From NCBI GenBank assembly GCA_020161835.1, contig JAIUNL010000016.1:1-64000 (forward strand): a stretch of 64,000 nucleotides of DNA. The letters run 5' to 3'. The notes beneath the pieces are model-generated. The model was not told the DNA's origin. It did no database searches and worked only from the letters and a program-made list of their open reading frames with translations. Source of the DNA: Bacteroidota bacterium. Its GTDB lineage: Bacteria; Bacteroidota; JABWAT01. Below, piece by piece: positions 36,113 to 46,633 of the stretch (positions are counted from its first letter, which is position 1; every line of letters starts with the position of its first letter). The position numbers and the translations under genes are program-made.

Positions 36113-37966
36113 ATGAAAACCCTGCTCTTTCTATCACTCCTCTTCCTCCCAACTCTTCTCCTCTCCCAAACCCTAAGGGAATTTGACCTGCTGGAAATGA
36201 GTGAACAGCAAATTCCGGTTTTTATTGACCATCCAAATGAAGGGGCGATTGTTTTTTATACTGCGATTTCTGGTTTCACTATTGAATCCAGCACCGCGGG
36301 AGTAGTTAGCACACAAAGCGACGGTTCCAAATACAGTGCGTTTCTCAAACCCGAACGCCAGATTTTAACCTTGAAGGCCCCCGGTTTTATGGAGAAGAAA
36401 CTTTCAATAGACAACCTTTCTGCCAAACAGGCAAAGTTTTACCGGGTGAATCCGAAAGAGGAAAAATATAGTTCTGAAAAAGGCAGTTACCAGATTAACA
36501 GTGACCCATCCGGAGTCCTGTTGACTATTGAAGGATATCCTGGGTTTAAAGAATTTACCCCTTTTGAGTTGAAGGATTATGAAGCAAGAAAATACAAAAT
36601 TACACTTGCCAAACCTGGGTTTTACACGCTGGACACCTTGATAGAAATAAGAACCGGAATACGCCAGAGCAGTTTTTACAAAATCAGATCTCAGTTTGGG
36701 TTATTGTCCCTGAAAGCACCTCTGAATGTCAGTGTTAAAATCAATAACCAGAGTGTAGAGGTTGGTCCGGATTATGTGAACCAGAAGTTGAAAGATGGTG
36801 TCTATACCCTTGTTGTCAATGATTCCCGGTTTGACCCGTATCATGAAACGGTTACCGTTGGTTCAGGCGAAACAAGATTACTGGAATTGCCTTTGGTAAA
36901 ACGGGTTGGAGTTCTTCAGATAGATCATTCCGATGCTTTTGAGGTTTCAGTAAATGGAACAGTATACACTAAAAAAGCGGGTATTCAGTTGCTTGAATTC
37001 TTCGAGGGAAGTTATCAGGCGAAAATTAAACGGACAGGATTTGCATCAGTTGAGTTTTCTTTCGTCATTCAAAAAGGAAAGATAGTATCCTGGACTCCTG
37101 TGTTTAAACCCATCCTGGTACAGGTAAAGCTGACAAGCGAACCTGAAGGTGCGTCTGTTGTTTTAATCAGAAATGGTGAAAAAAAGGTTCTGGGTTTCAC
37201 CCCAATAGAAGAACAGATTTCAGCCGGTGAAGTTGAATTTTTATTTTCAAGTGACGGATTTACTGATTATAAGTTTAAAGAAACAGTGGTGGAAGGAAAA
37301 CCACTAACCCGAAAAATAAATTTATCTGATCTTTCAGCAAAAAACCAACCAGGAATCAGCCCAAAAGGTGTTGAAACCGTAATCGATAGTGATGGGAATG
37401 TATATCATACCGTTAAAATTGGCACACAGGAATGGACAGTTGAAAATTTACGGACCACGAAATACAATGATGGAACTCCAATTGCTAAAATTACTGATCA
37501 ATCAACCTGGGCGAACCGAACAACTGAAGCATATTGTGCCTATGACAACAATGAAAATAACGTAACCAAATACGGTTATTTGTATAACTGGTACGTTGTG
37601 AATACCGGTAAACTGGCACCAGAAACCGGTGGCTGGCGTGTACCCACAGATGACGACTGGGATAAATTGATGACAGCTGTTGGCGGAAGTTCAGCTGAGG
37701 GAACAAAGCTTAAATCTAAAACAGGGTGGAATAGGGGCGGAAATGGCACAGATGACTATGGTTTCAGCGCCCTCCCGGGTGGTGGCCGGGGCTACAATGG
37801 AGGCTTCAGTAATGTTGGCTATTACGGCAACTGGTGGAGTTCGAAACCTGACGATACTTATTACTCTTGGAACCGCGGCATTAACTTCGATGACTCCGAG
37901 GTGTCTAGAGGCACTGGCAATAATAGGGATGGCTTTTCAGTCCGTCTTGTAAGGGATATTCAATAA
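36113..37966 (+). CDS. Secreted PEGA-FISUMP protein, first gene of the large operon
   Basis: The 617-residue protein has a signal peptide (to LLSQ), the conserved domain EMSEQQIPVFIDHPNEGA, PEGA-like modules (SDPSGVLLTIEG; EPEGASVVLIRNG) and a FISUMP domain from VKIGTQEWTVENLRTTKYND. Hypervariable-looking end: DNA 37760-37963, fixed blocks SALPGG, NWWSS and FSVRLVRD. It starts a run of nine genes with one-base (TAATG) or four-base (ATGA) overlaps or short gaps. A promoter for the run should lie in the 400-base gap before it. Confidence 0.85.
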   Translation: MKTLLFLSLLFLPTLLLSQTLREFDLLEMSEQQIPVFIDHPNEGAIVFYTAISGFTIESSTAGVVSTQSDGSKYSAFLKPERQILTLKAPGFMEKKLSIDNLSAKQAKFYRVNPKEEKYSSEKGSYQINSDPSGVLLTIEGYPGFKEFTPFELKDYEARKYKITLAKPGFYTLDTLIEIRTGIRQSSFYKIRSQFGLLSLKAPLNVSVKINNQSVEVGPDYVNQKLKDGVYTLVVNDSRFDPYHETVTVGSGETRLLELPLVKRVGVLQIDHSDAFEVSVNGTVYTKKAGIQLLEFFEGSYQAKIKRTGFASVEFSFVIQKGKIVSWTPVFKPILVQVKLTSEPEGASVVLIRNGEKKVLGFTPIEEQISAGEVEFLFSSDGFTDYKFKETVVEGKPLTRKINLSDLSAKNQPGISPKGVETVIDSDGNVYHTVKIGTQEWTVENLRTTKYNDGTPIAKITDQSTWANRTTEAYCAYDNNENNVTKYGYLYNWYVVNTGKLAPETGGWRVPTDDDWDKLMTAVGGSSAEGTKLKSKTGWNRGGNGTDDYGFSALPGGGRGYNGGFSNVGYYGNWWSSKPDDTYYSWNRGINFDDSEVSRGTGNNRDGFSVRLVRDIQ

Positions 37967-39723
37967 TGAAAAAATTCATAAGCACCGTACTGCTTTTCCT
38001 CCCAACCCTCCTCCTTTCCCAGACTCTCCGGGAATTCGATCTGCAGGAAATGAGTGAACAACAGATTCCTATATTTGTTGATCATCCTAATGAAGCTGCT
38101 ATTGTTTTTTATACGGCTATTAATGGATTTACCGTTGAATCGAATAAAGGTGGAGTAGTCAATACCCAAAGCGAAGGTTCAAAATTCACCGCATTTATCC
38201 GACCTGAATATCAGATTCTAACACTAAAAGCACCTGGGTTCATTGAGAAAAAACTGGTGATAGAAAATCTCTCTGCCAAACAGGCTAAATTTTACAGGTT
38301 AAACCCCTCACAGTCATCCTATGCTCCGGGAAAAGGGAATTTTCTTGTCACGACAGATCCCGCCGGGTGTTTTTTCACTATTGACGGTAATCCTGATTTT
38401 AAGGTGTTTACTCCATTTGAACTTAACGGTTATGAAGCAAAAAAATATAGGATAAAACTGACCAAACCCGATTTTTATGATTTGGATACAACCATTGAAA
38501 TTCATGAAGGGAAAAGCCTGAGTGGTTTGTTTAAGCCTGTTCCCAAATTTGGAACCTTATCTCTCAAAGCACCATTGGCGGTTTATATAAGAGTGAATGA
38601 CAAGATTGATACAATAGGCCCTGAATTCAAAAGCAAAAAACTTCCGGATGGGACCTATGTACTAAAAGTTACGGATCCCCGGTTTGATGACTTTGAAATG
38701 ACTGTAAAATTAAATCCGGGTGAAAAAAAAGTGATTGACTTACCTCTGGTAAGAAAGATTGGATATATCGAAATTGACCATCCTGAAGGGTTTGATTTCA
38801 AAATAGATCAAGTATCCTACCAAAAAAATCCCGGATCTCAAATATTCGAATTAAAACCGGGTGAGTATACCATACAACTAAAAAAACCAGGTTTTGAGCT
38901 GATAACTTATTCGTTTACCATCACAAAAGGGGAAGTCATAAACTGGACCCCCACATTTAAAAGAAAAATGGTTAGCTATAGTCTGATAACTGTTCCTGCT
39001 GGTGCTTCTGTCATCTTCTCTCCTCAGAATGGAAAGCCAATAACTTTAGGGTTTACACCCCTTCAAGGACAGTTACCTGTTGGCACAGGCGAGTTTTTAA
39101 TCAGAAAAGAAGGTGTTCCTGACAATAAATTTATAGCTGTTCTTGAAGAGGATGTACCGTACAATAAAACTCTTTCCTTACAACCACCACCGGTGGAAAT
39201 TCAAAAACCAAATCAATTAAAAAGTGAAAAAGCACGAAACTCCTTTTATGCGGGCTGGGTAAATACAGCGTTCACTCAAAAGGATTTTTCATCTCTTGAG
39301 AAAAGCGATTCAATTACCCGTTCTCCGGTTGGAGTTGGCCTTGGCTTCAGAAAATGGTTTGGATCGGATGGCAATTTTGTCGTGGATGCCCAGGCGTATA
39401 TGCTGCAATCAGTGAAAACTAAATTTAAGGCGCCGGTTGATCAATTATATATTGGGGGGTTGTCACTTGCCAGCGGGTATGCACTCTCCGCTGGACAAAA
39501 CCGGTTGACAGGACTTGTTGGGTATAGTTTGACCAATTTGGGTGAGAGTTTATTTGGGTTAAAAAAACGAGAGACCTTAACAACACACCAGGTGTTTGCT
39601 GGTGCAGGTGTTGACTTTACGTTCGGACAGGTTTGCCTTACTCTTGAATACCGCCATGCCTTTTTGGCAAGTAAAAGCAGACTCTTTACACAGATTCAGT
39701 CTTCAATCGGTTGGGCGTTTTAA
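37966..39723 (+). CDS. PEGA-repeat protein with C-terminal outer-membrane barrel
   Basis: The 585-residue protein shares the signal peptide, N-terminal domain and PEGA modules with its neighbours up to about residue 400. It then switches to a region of about 165 residues (from NSFYAGWVNTAFTQKDF) with alternating hydrophobic strands, ending SSIGWAF. A terminal aromatic residue and amphipathic strands are typical of an outer-membrane beta-barrel. The FISUMP domain is absent. This suggests an outer-membrane anchor or docking partner for the FISUMP proteins encoded on both sides. Confidence 0.8.
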   Translation: MKKFISTVLLFLPTLLLSQTLREFDLQEMSEQQIPIFVDHPNEAAIVFYTAINGFTVESNKGGVVNTQSEGSKFTAFIRPEYQILTLKAPGFIEKKLVIENLSAKQAKFYRLNPSQSSYAPGKGNFLVTTDPAGCFFTIDGNPDFKVFTPFELNGYEAKKYRIKLTKPDFYDLDTTIEIHEGKSLSGLFKPVPKFGTLSLKAPLAVYIRVNDKIDTIGPEFKSKKLPDGTYVLKVTDPRFDDFEMTVKLNPGEKKVIDLPLVRKIGYIEIDHPEGFDFKIDQVSYQKNPGSQIFELKPGEYTIQLKKPGFELITYSFTITKGEVINWTPTFKRKMVSYSLITVPAGASVIFSPQNGKPITLGFTPLQGQLPVGTGEFLIRKEGVPDNKFIAVLEEDVPYNKTLSLQPPPVEIQKPNQLKSEKARNSFYAGWVNTAFTQKDFSSLEKSDSITRSPVGVGLGFRKWFGSDGNFVVDAQAYMLQSVKTKFKAPVDQLYIGGLSLASGYALSAGQNRLTGLVGYSLTNLGESLFGLKKRETLTTHQVFAGAGVDFTFGQVCLTLEYRHAFLASKSRLFTQIQSSIGWAF

Positions 39724-39725
39724 TC

Positions 39726-42700
39726 GTGGAAACCAACTCAAAAGGAAAACCGGTAAATTTAATTTATCTTTTTTTGGGATTGATTTTCCTATCCTGCTCC
39801 CCCGAAAATGACAAAATTGAAACCTTATTTGGTGAGGAAGGTAATTCACAAAAAGAGGAAATTAAAAACGGTACTCTTACCTATAATGGGTACACCTATA
39901 AAACGGTTGTAATTGGCGATCAGGAATGGCTGGCTGAGAATCTTCGGACGACATCTTATAATGATGGTACTTCAATTGCCAATATTACAGATAATACGGC
40001 TTGGGCCGGCACCAATAATGGTGCAATGTGTGCCTTTAATAATGACCAGAATAATGTTTCAATTTATGGTTATTTATATAACTGGCATGCAGTTAATACT
40101 GGGAAATTAGCACCTGCAGGCTGGAGGGTTCCGACTGATAATGATTGGGTTTTGTTATTTGATCATCTTGGTGGTTTAAATGAATCGGGTGGCAAATTAA
40201 AGGAAGTTGGCACTACCCATTGGGGGAGTCCAAATGTTGGAGCAACAAATGAAGTCAACTTTTCATCGCTTCCAGGTGGACTTCGGGGCTGGGATTCTGG
40301 ATGGTTTTTATATACAGGAAACTTAGCCTCTTTTTGGTCATCAACTTCAGCAAATACACCGGATGGCGATGCGTGGAGTTATTTTCTTAATTATGACCAG
40401 AAAACGGTGTTAAGAAGTGCAAATCGATTTCGATATGGTTACAGTGTTCGCCTTGTCATGAATAGGGGAGCGCAAGTTAATAATCCTCCGACTGAACCAT
40501 CACTTCCTTTACCTGTAAATGAGTCTATCAGCCAATCGATCTCACTTTCGCTAGGCTGGTCATGCAGTGACCCCGATGGAGATTCTCTAACCTATGATGT
40601 TTACCTCGGAACAAACTCAAGTCCGACTACTATTGTTTCTGCAAATCAAACCGCAAAAAACTTTTCCCCTGCCGGGTTAACAACCAACACCACCTATTAT
40701 TGGAAAATCGTAGCTAAGGACAGCAGAGGTGGAACGACAACCGGACCAGTATGGAATTTTAAAACCGAATTAGCTAATAACCCACCGTCAATACCATCAA
40801 ATCCGTCGCCTCCTTCAGATCTGACAACACTTCAGCCCACAACGGTTTCTTTGAGCTGGTCATGCAGTGATCCTGATGGAGATGCCCTGACTTACGATGT
40901 TTATTTTGGAACAAACTCAAGTCCGACTACTATTGTTTCAGCAAATCAAACCGCAAAAAACTTTACTCCAACTGGCTTGACAAATAACACCATTTATTAT
41001 TGGAAAATCGTTGCCAAAGACAGCAGAGGTGAAAGTACAACCGGAGTAGTTTGGAATTTTAAAACTGAATTATCGCCAAATAATCCTCCGGTGACACCCT
41101 CCAATCCATCACCGGCATCTAATCTCACAACTCTTCAGCCCATAACTGTTTCTTTGAGCTGGTCATGTAGCGATCCCGATGGAGATGCCGTAACCTATAA
41201 TGTTTATTTTGGAACAAACTCAAGTCCGACTACTATTGTTTCAGCAAATCAAACCGCAAAAAACTTTTTACCAGCCGGGTTAACAACCAACACAATTTAC
41301 TATTGGAAAATTGTTGCAAAAGACAGCAGGGGTGGAAGTACAACCGGACCCGTTTGGCAGTTTAAAACTGAATTACCGCCAAATAATCCTCCGGTAGCAC
41401 CGTCAAATCCGTCTCCGGCTTCAAATCTGATATCACTTCAGCCCACAACAGTTTCTTTAAGCTGGTCATGCAGTGATCCTGATGGAGATGCCCTGACTTA
41501 CGATGTTTATTTTGGAACAAACTCAAGTCCTACTACTATTGTTTCAGCAAATCAAACCGCAAAAAACTTTTTACCAGCCGGTTTGACAACCAACACAATA
41601 TACTATTGGAAAATTGTTGCCAATGACAGTAAAGGTGCAACGACAACCGGGCCCGTCTGGAATTTTAAAACTGAATTACCGCCAAATAATCCTCCGGTCT
41701 CACCGTCAAATCCGTCGCCGGCTTCAAACCTCACAACGCTTCAGCCCATAACTGTTTCTTTGAGCTGGTCATGTAGCGATCCCGATGGAGATGCCGTAAC
41801 CTATGATGTTTATTTTGGGACAAGCTCAAGTCCGACTACTATTGTTTCTGCAAATCAAACCGCAAAAACCTTTACGCCTTCCGGTTTGACAAATAACACA
41901 ATTTACTATTGGAAAATCGTTGCTAAAGACAGCAGAGGTGGAAGTACAACCGGACCCGTTTGGCAGTTTAAAACTGAATTACCGCCAAATAATCCTCCGG
42001 TGACACCATCTAATCCGTCGCCTCCTTCATACCTCATGTTGCTTCAGCCCACAACGGTTTCTTTGAGCTGGTCATGCAGTGATCCCGATGGAGATGCCCT
42101 GACTTATGATGTTTACTTCGGAACAAGCTCAACACCAACGACAATCGTTTCCGCAAACCAGACAACCAAAACCTTTACGCCTACCGGTTTGACAAATAAC
42201 ACCGTTTATTATTGGAAAATTGTTGCCAAAGACAGTAAAGGCGGAGCAACCACAGGACCCGTCTGGAATTTTAAAACTGAATTACCACCAAATCACCCAC
42301 CGGTGGCACCATCAAATCCATCACCTGCTTCAAATCTCACAACCATGCAGCCAACAACTGTTTCTTTGAGCTGGTCATGCAGTGATCAGGATGGAGATGC
42401 CCTGACTTACGATGTTTATATTGGGACAAGCTCAAGTCCAAATGTTATTGTTTCAACCAATCAAAGTTCAAAGAATTATTCTACTTCAGAATTGTCACTC
42501 AACACTACATACTATTGGAAGGTAGTTGCAAAAGATGGCAAAGGTGGAACGACAACCGGTGCAGTTTGGCAGTTTAAAACAGTTCTCAATTATGATTTCA
42601 CTTTTGATGGTCACCTTTACAAAACAGTTGTGATTGGCACTCAGGTCTGGACTGTGGAAAATCTGCAAACCACGAAATACAACGATGGAACTTCAATAGA

Positions 42701-43181
42701 CAAAATCACCGATAATACGGACTGGGTAAATTTAACAAGTGGCGCCTTTTGTGCTTATAATAATACCGAAAGCAGGGTTTCCACATACGGGTATTTATAT
42801 AATTTTTATGCGGTAAACACAGGAAAACTGGCTCCTACAACCGGAGGGTGGCGGGTCCCGACCGATGCAGACTGGGATAAACTGACTAATTATGTTGGTG
42901 GAAGTTTAACGGCCGGAACCAAATTAAAGGCAAAAACGGGTTGGAATGGTAGTGGAAACGGTACGGATAATTATGGTTTCAGCGCCCTTCCTGGTGGTTA
43001 CCGTGGCGTCGGTCTTGGTATATTTTACTCCAGTGGTAATGACGGCAGATGGTGGAGTTCTGCGTCTTCCGGTTCCAACGACGCATGGTACCGATCCATG
43101 TATTACACTCTTTTTGACGTGTTCAGGAGCTACGATAGTTACAAAAGCGGCTTCTCCGTTCGTCTGGTCAGGGACAAATAA
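39726..43181 (+). CDS. Lipoprotein with two FISUMP domains and seven FN3-like repeats
   Basis: The protein (about 1,151 residues) starts at GTG 39726, three bases after the upstream stop; a TTG at 39711 is the alternative. The lipobox is FLGLIFLSC. A first FISUMP domain (VVIGDQEWLAENLRTTSYND to YSVRLVMNR) is followed by seven FN3-like repeats of about 100 residues, each beginning NNPP or NHPP and containing SCSDPDGDALTYDVYFGT and YYWKIVAKDS. A second FISUMP domain ends the protein (hypervariable-looking DNA 42975-43178). The repeats probably form a rigid stalk holding the terminal domain away from the membrane. Confidence 0.85.
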   Translation: METNSKGKPVNLIYLFLGLIFLSCSPENDKIETLFGEEGNSQKEEIKNGTLTYNGYTYKTVVIGDQEWLAENLRTTSYNDGTSIANITDNTAWAGTNNGAMCAFNNDQNNVSIYGYLYNWHAVNTGKLAPAGWRVPTDNDWVLLFDHLGGLNESGGKLKEVGTTHWGSPNVGATNEVNFSSLPGGLRGWDSGWFLYTGNLASFWSSTSANTPDGDAWSYFLNYDQKTVLRSANRFRYGYSVRLVMNRGAQVNNPPTEPSLPLPVNESISQSISLSLGWSCSDPDGDSLTYDVYLGTNSSPTTIVSANQTAKNFSPAGLTTNTTYYWKIVAKDSRGGTTTGPVWNFKTELANNPPSIPSNPSPPSDLTTLQPTTVSLSWSCSDPDGDALTYDVYFGTNSSPTTIVSANQTAKNFTPTGLTNNTIYYWKIVAKDSRGESTTGVVWNFKTELSPNNPPVTPSNPSPASNLTTLQPITVSLSWSCSDPDGDAVTYNVYFGTNSSPTTIVSANQTAKNFLPAGLTTNTIYYWKIVAKDSRGGSTTGPVWQFKTELPPNNPPVAPSNPSPASNLISLQPTTVSLSWSCSDPDGDALTYDVYFGTNSSPTTIVSANQTAKNFLPAGLTTNTIYYWKIVANDSKGATTTGPVWNFKTELPPNNPPVSPSNPSPASNLTTLQPITVSLSWSCSDPDGDAVTYDVYFGTSSSPTTIVSANQTAKTFTPSGLTNNTIYYWKIVAKDSRGGSTTGPVWQFKTELPPNNPPVTPSNPSPPSYLMLLQPTTVSLSWSCSDPDGDALTYDVYFGTSSTPTTIVSANQTTKTFTPTGLTNNTVYYWKIVAKDSKGGATTGPVWNFKTELPPNHPPVAPSNPSPASNLTTMQPTTVSLSWSCSDQDGDALTYDVYIGTSSSPNVIVSTNQSSKNYSTSELSLNTTYYWKVVAKDGKGGTTTGAVWQFKTVLNYDFTFDGHLYKTVVIGTQVWTVENLQTTKYNDGTSIDKITDNTDWVNLTSGAFCAYNNTESRVSTYGYLYNFYAVNTGKLAPTTGGWRVPTDADWDKLTNYVGGSLTAGTKLKAKTGWNGSGNGTDNYGFSALPGGYRGVGLGIFYSSGNDGRWWSSASSGSNDAWYRSMYYTLFDVFRSYDSYKSGFSVRLVRDK
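40479..42588 (+). repeat. Seven tandem FN3-like coding repeats
   Basis: Seven copies of a roughly 300-base unit. Long stretches are near-identical between units, for example GATGGAGATGCCCTGACTTA and AACTCAAGTCCGACTACTAT. Copy number differs among the paralogous genes (1, 3, 7, 9), as expected if slippage or recombination changes the stalk length. Confidence 0.85.
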
Positions 43182-43253
43182 TTTATGTGGTTCCCATTTT
43201 CTCAAGCCAAAGTTTTGATAGTCCCTTTATACTCGCAAACAAAAGAGAAATGT

Positions 43254-44882
43254 ATGCTTGAATTTAAACTGAACTTGAGTTTGTGCAGCACAAAAAACCT
43301 CCTCAAATATTCACTTTTTGTTGGTTTATACTTTACGATTTTATCTTGTTCTCCCGAAAATGATAAAATTGAAACCTTATTTGGTGAGGAAAGCAATTCC
43401 AGTAAAAACGGTACTCTAACCTATAATGGGTACACCTATAAAACGGTAGTAATAGGTGATCAGGAATGGCTTGCTGAAAATCTTAGGACGACAACTTATA
43501 ATGATGGTACTTCAATTGTAAATATTACAGATAATACGGCTTGGGCCGGCAGCAATAATGGTGCAATTTGTGCCTTTAATAATGACCAGAATAATTCTTC
43601 AATTTATGGTTATTTATATAACTGGAATGCAGTTAATACTGGGAAATTAGCACCTGCAGGCTGGAGGGTTCCGAATGATAATGATTGGACCAGATTAACC
43701 GATTATGTTGGTGGTGAATCCACTGCTGGTAAAACGCTAAAAGCCAAAACAGGTTGGATTGCTGGGGCTCTGGGTGATGATAACTATGGTTTCAGCGCCC
43801 TTCCGGGAGGATACCGTTCCGCCACTGGAAGTTTCGACAATGTTGGATACTACGGCTACTGGTGGAGTTCATCGCCCACCGTTGCAAATGGCGCATGGAT
43901 CCGTCAGATGGGTCTCGATCGAAGTGTGTACAGATATGACAAATCTTCCAGGAACGGGTTCTCTGTCCGGTTTGTTCGGACTATAGGAACGCAAGTTAAC
44001 AACCCTCCCATGGCACCCTCAAATCCGTCACCTGCTTCAAATCTCACAACCCTGATGCCAACAACTGTTTCTTTGAGCTGGTCATGCAGCGATCCTGATG
44101 GAGATGCTGTAACCTATGATGTTTACTTTGGAACCAACTCAAGTCCAACTACTATTGTTTCTGCAAACCAGACAACCAAAACCTTTAAGCCATCCATTTT
44201 GACTACCAACACCATATACTATTGGAAAATTGTTGCCAAAGACAGCAGAGGTGGAAGTACAACCGGGGCAGTCTGGCAGTTTAAAACTATTTCTGGTTAT
44301 GATTTCACATTTGATGGTCATTTATACAAAACGGTTGTGATTGGCACTCAGGTCTGGACTGTTGAAAATCTGCAAACTACGAAATACAATGACGGGTCTG
44401 CAATAACCAAAATACCTGATAGCGCGAACTGGGCTACCGCGTCGAGCGGTGCCTTTTGTGCACATGGCAACAATGAAATTAATGTGGTCACATATGGTTA
44501 TTTGTATAATTGGTTTGCAGTAAACACAGGGAAACTTGCACCTCCAGGATGGAGGGTACCGACAGATGCAGACTGGACAAAACTAACCGATTATTTGGGT
44601 GGGGTTACCACCGCTGGAACCAAACTAAAGGCAAGGAGTGGGTGGAATAGTAGTGGAAATGGCACAGATGATTACGGCTTCAGCGCCCTTCCAGGTGGCT
44701 TCCGTATCTATGGCGGTGATTTCTACAGTCTTGGTTATTATGGCGCTTGGTGGAGTTCTTCAGATTTTGATTCTGAGCGGTCCATATACCGTGAGTTGGG
44801 ATTTGATGGCGCCCACGTGAACAAAGATAGTTACTATTTTGGAGGCGCCTTCTCCATCCGTCTGGTCAGGGATGTTCAATAA
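43254..44882 (+). CDS. Lipoprotein with two FISUMP domains and one FN3-like repeat
   Basis: I chose ATG 43254 (542 residues) because it gives a good lipoprotein signal ending LYFTILSC; the frame is open from 43185. Its first FISUMP domain is nearly identical at its start to that of the preceding gene (VVIGDQEWLAENLRTTTYND) but has a different end (GYRSATGSFDNVGYYG, DNA 43798-43980). One FN3-like repeat follows, then a second FISUMP domain with its own variable end (DNA 44676-44878). It looks like a shortened duplicate of the preceding gene. It overlaps the next start by one base. Confidence 0.82.
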   Translation: MLEFKLNLSLCSTKNLLKYSLFVGLYFTILSCSPENDKIETLFGEESNSSKNGTLTYNGYTYKTVVIGDQEWLAENLRTTTYNDGTSIVNITDNTAWAGSNNGAICAFNNDQNNSSIYGYLYNWNAVNTGKLAPAGWRVPNDNDWTRLTDYVGGESTAGKTLKAKTGWIAGALGDDNYGFSALPGGYRSATGSFDNVGYYGYWWSSSPTVANGAWIRQMGLDRSVYRYDKSSRNGFSVRFVRTIGTQVNNPPMAPSNPSPASNLTTLMPTTVSLSWSCSDPDGDAVTYDVYFGTNSSPTTIVSANQTTKTFKPSILTTNTIYYWKIVAKDSRGGSTTGAVWQFKTISGYDFTFDGHLYKTVVIGTQVWTVENLQTTKYNDGSAITKIPDSANWATASSGAFCAHGNNEINVVTYGYLYNWFAVNTGKLAPPGWRVPTDADWTKLTDYLGGVTTAGTKLKARSGWNSSGNGTDDYGFSALPGGFRIYGGDFYSLGYYGAWWSSSDFDSERSIYRELGFDGAHVNKDSYYFGGAFSIRLVRDVQ

Positions 44883-46633
44883 TGAAAAAACTACTATTTC
44901 ATATCGTATTTTTCTTCCCATCACTCCTCCTATCCCAAACCCTCAAAGAATTTGATCTTCAGGAGATGAGTGAACAGCAGATTCCCGTTTTTATAGACCA
45001 TCCAAATGAAGCAGCACTGGTTATTTATACCGCAATCACCGGGTTCACCATTGAGTCCAACAATGGCGGAATTGTTAAAGTAGAAAGTGAAGCGACCAAG
45101 GTAACGGTTTTCCTCAAACCCGAACGTCAGATTTTAACCCTTAAAGCCCCGGGTTTTATTGAGAAAAAACTTTCAATTGAAAACCTTTCAGCCAAACAGG
45201 CAACGTTTTACCGGGTAAACGGAACGGAGGGGATTTACACAACTGAAACCGGTCTTTATTCAATTCAGAGTATGCCTGCAGGAGCTCTTTTGAAGATAGA
45301 AGGGATTCCAACCTTTAAACAATTAACTCCTTTTGAACTGAAGGACTTTAAAGCCGGAAAATACCGGATTAATCTCACCAAGCCCGATTATTACTCTTTG
45401 GATACGTTAATTGAAATCCGCTCCGGAATGAAACAAAGCGGACTTTTTGAGATGAAAAGTATGTACGGCACGGTTTCAATACGGACAGTCCTGCCGGTAA
45501 AAGTAAAACTGGGTGACCAAACCATTGATGCCGGGCCTGATTTGAGTAATCTGAGACTTCGGGATGGCAAGTATGAATTAACTGTGAATGACTCCCGGTT
45601 TGATTTGTACAATGAAACGATTCTTGTGGAATCTGGTAAAACCAAAATTCTGGATCTCCCCTTAGTTAAAAGAGCGGGTTTTTTACAGATCATGCACCCA
45701 GATGAATTTGATTTTAAAGTGAACGGCGAAACTCAATTCAAAAAACCAGGAACCCACCTTTTTGAATTTTTTGAAGGGCGTTACGAAGCAGAAATAAAGC
45801 GACCCGGGTTTCAGCTGGTAACTTTTTCATTTATAATAAAAAAAGGGGAAGTGGTAAACTGGGAACCTGTTTTCACTGCTGCCACAGTAAAAGTAAACCT
45901 GGAAACTGAACCGTCGGGCGCTACCGTTCTCTTAAATAGAGGTTCAGAGCAGGAAGTCTTGGGCTTCACACCGCTTGAGGAACAAATTGCAGTTGGTGAG
46001 GTCGAATTTCTGATCAGGAAAGAGGGAGCTGAGGATTACCAGTTTGAAACAACACTTGAAGAAGGTAAAGCCTTTTCACGGAAGATAGATCTTGGTAATC
46101 TTGATCAAAATGGACAGGAAGAGCCCGAGTTAAGGTCGGCATCGGCCCTTTTATATGCAGGCTGGAGCAATGTCTGGTTCGCTTCTGATAACTTTAAGAC
46201 CTTGGAAAAAGACGGAGAAATTAAAAGAACTCCAGTGGGTCTGGCATTGGGATACAGGCGATGGATTGGGGAAGGGAATTTCTTTTTTGCAGATGGGATG
46301 GCTTTTATACTTCAGCCGGTAAAAACCAATCTGGATGCTCCGGCAGATCACCTTTTTTTGAGTGGGCTTTCACTTGCTGCAGGATGGAATCCGATGGGAA
46401 TTTCATGGGTAAGGCCACAAGTTTCCTTGGGTTGGGGTTTCGTTAATTTCGGCGAAGAAGCCTTTATCTTTCAGTCTGGGGAGGCGTTAAGTATTCGTCA
46501 ATTGTTCTGGGGTATCGGAATAGATTTTCTTTTTGAAGAGTATGGTTTTGGCCTTGAGTTTCGGCGGTCTCTGGATCCAATTGGGGACCGGACGATAAAC
46601 CAGATTCAACTCAGAGGAGGAATTGGTTTATGA
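44882..46633 (+). CDS. PEGA-repeat protein with C-terminal outer-membrane barrel
   Basis: The 583-residue protein is a paralogue of the one at 37966. It has the signal peptide, the EMSEQQIPVFIDHPNEAA domain and PEGA-like modules (MPAGALLKIEG; EPSGATVLLNRGS). Its barrel-like end starts ALLYAGWSNVWFASDNF and closes with NQIQLRGGIGL. It has no FISUMP domain. The next gene, a FISUMP lipoprotein, overlaps it by four bases, as at 37966 and 50048, so barrel and lipoprotein are probably made together. Confidence 0.8.
   Translation: MKKLLFHIVFFFPSLLLSQTLKEFDLQEMSEQQIPVFIDHPNEAALVIYTAITGFTIESNNGGIVKVESEATKVTVFLKPERQILTLKAPGFIEKKLSIENLSAKQATFYRVNGTEGIYTTETGLYSIQSMPAGALLKIEGIPTFKQLTPFELKDFKAGKYRINLTKPDYYSLDTLIEIRSGMKQSGLFEMKSMYGTVSIRTVLPVKVKLGDQTIDAGPDLSNLRLRDGKYELTVNDSRFDLYNETILVESGKTKILDLPLVKRAGFLQIMHPDEFDFKVNGETQFKKPGTHLFEFFEGRYEAEIKRPGFQLVTFSFIIKKGEVVNWEPVFTAATVKVNLETEPSGATVLLNRGSEQEVLGFTPLEEQIAVGEVEFLIRKEGAEDYQFETTLEEGKAFSRKIDLGNLDQNGQEEPELRSASALLYAGWSNVWFASDNFKTLEKDGEIKRTPVGLALGYRRWIGEGNFFFADGMAFILQPVKTNLDAPADHLFLSGLSLAAGWNPMGISWVRPQVSLGWGFVNFGEEAFIFQSGEALSIRQLFWGIGIDFLFEEYGFGLEFRRSLDPIGDRTINQIQLRGGIGL

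Noticed and set aside
40479-42588. Regular 300-base repeats could suggest a CRISPR or satellite array
   Set aside because: The repeats are in frame, encode FN3-like domains and have no spacers, so they are coding repeats.
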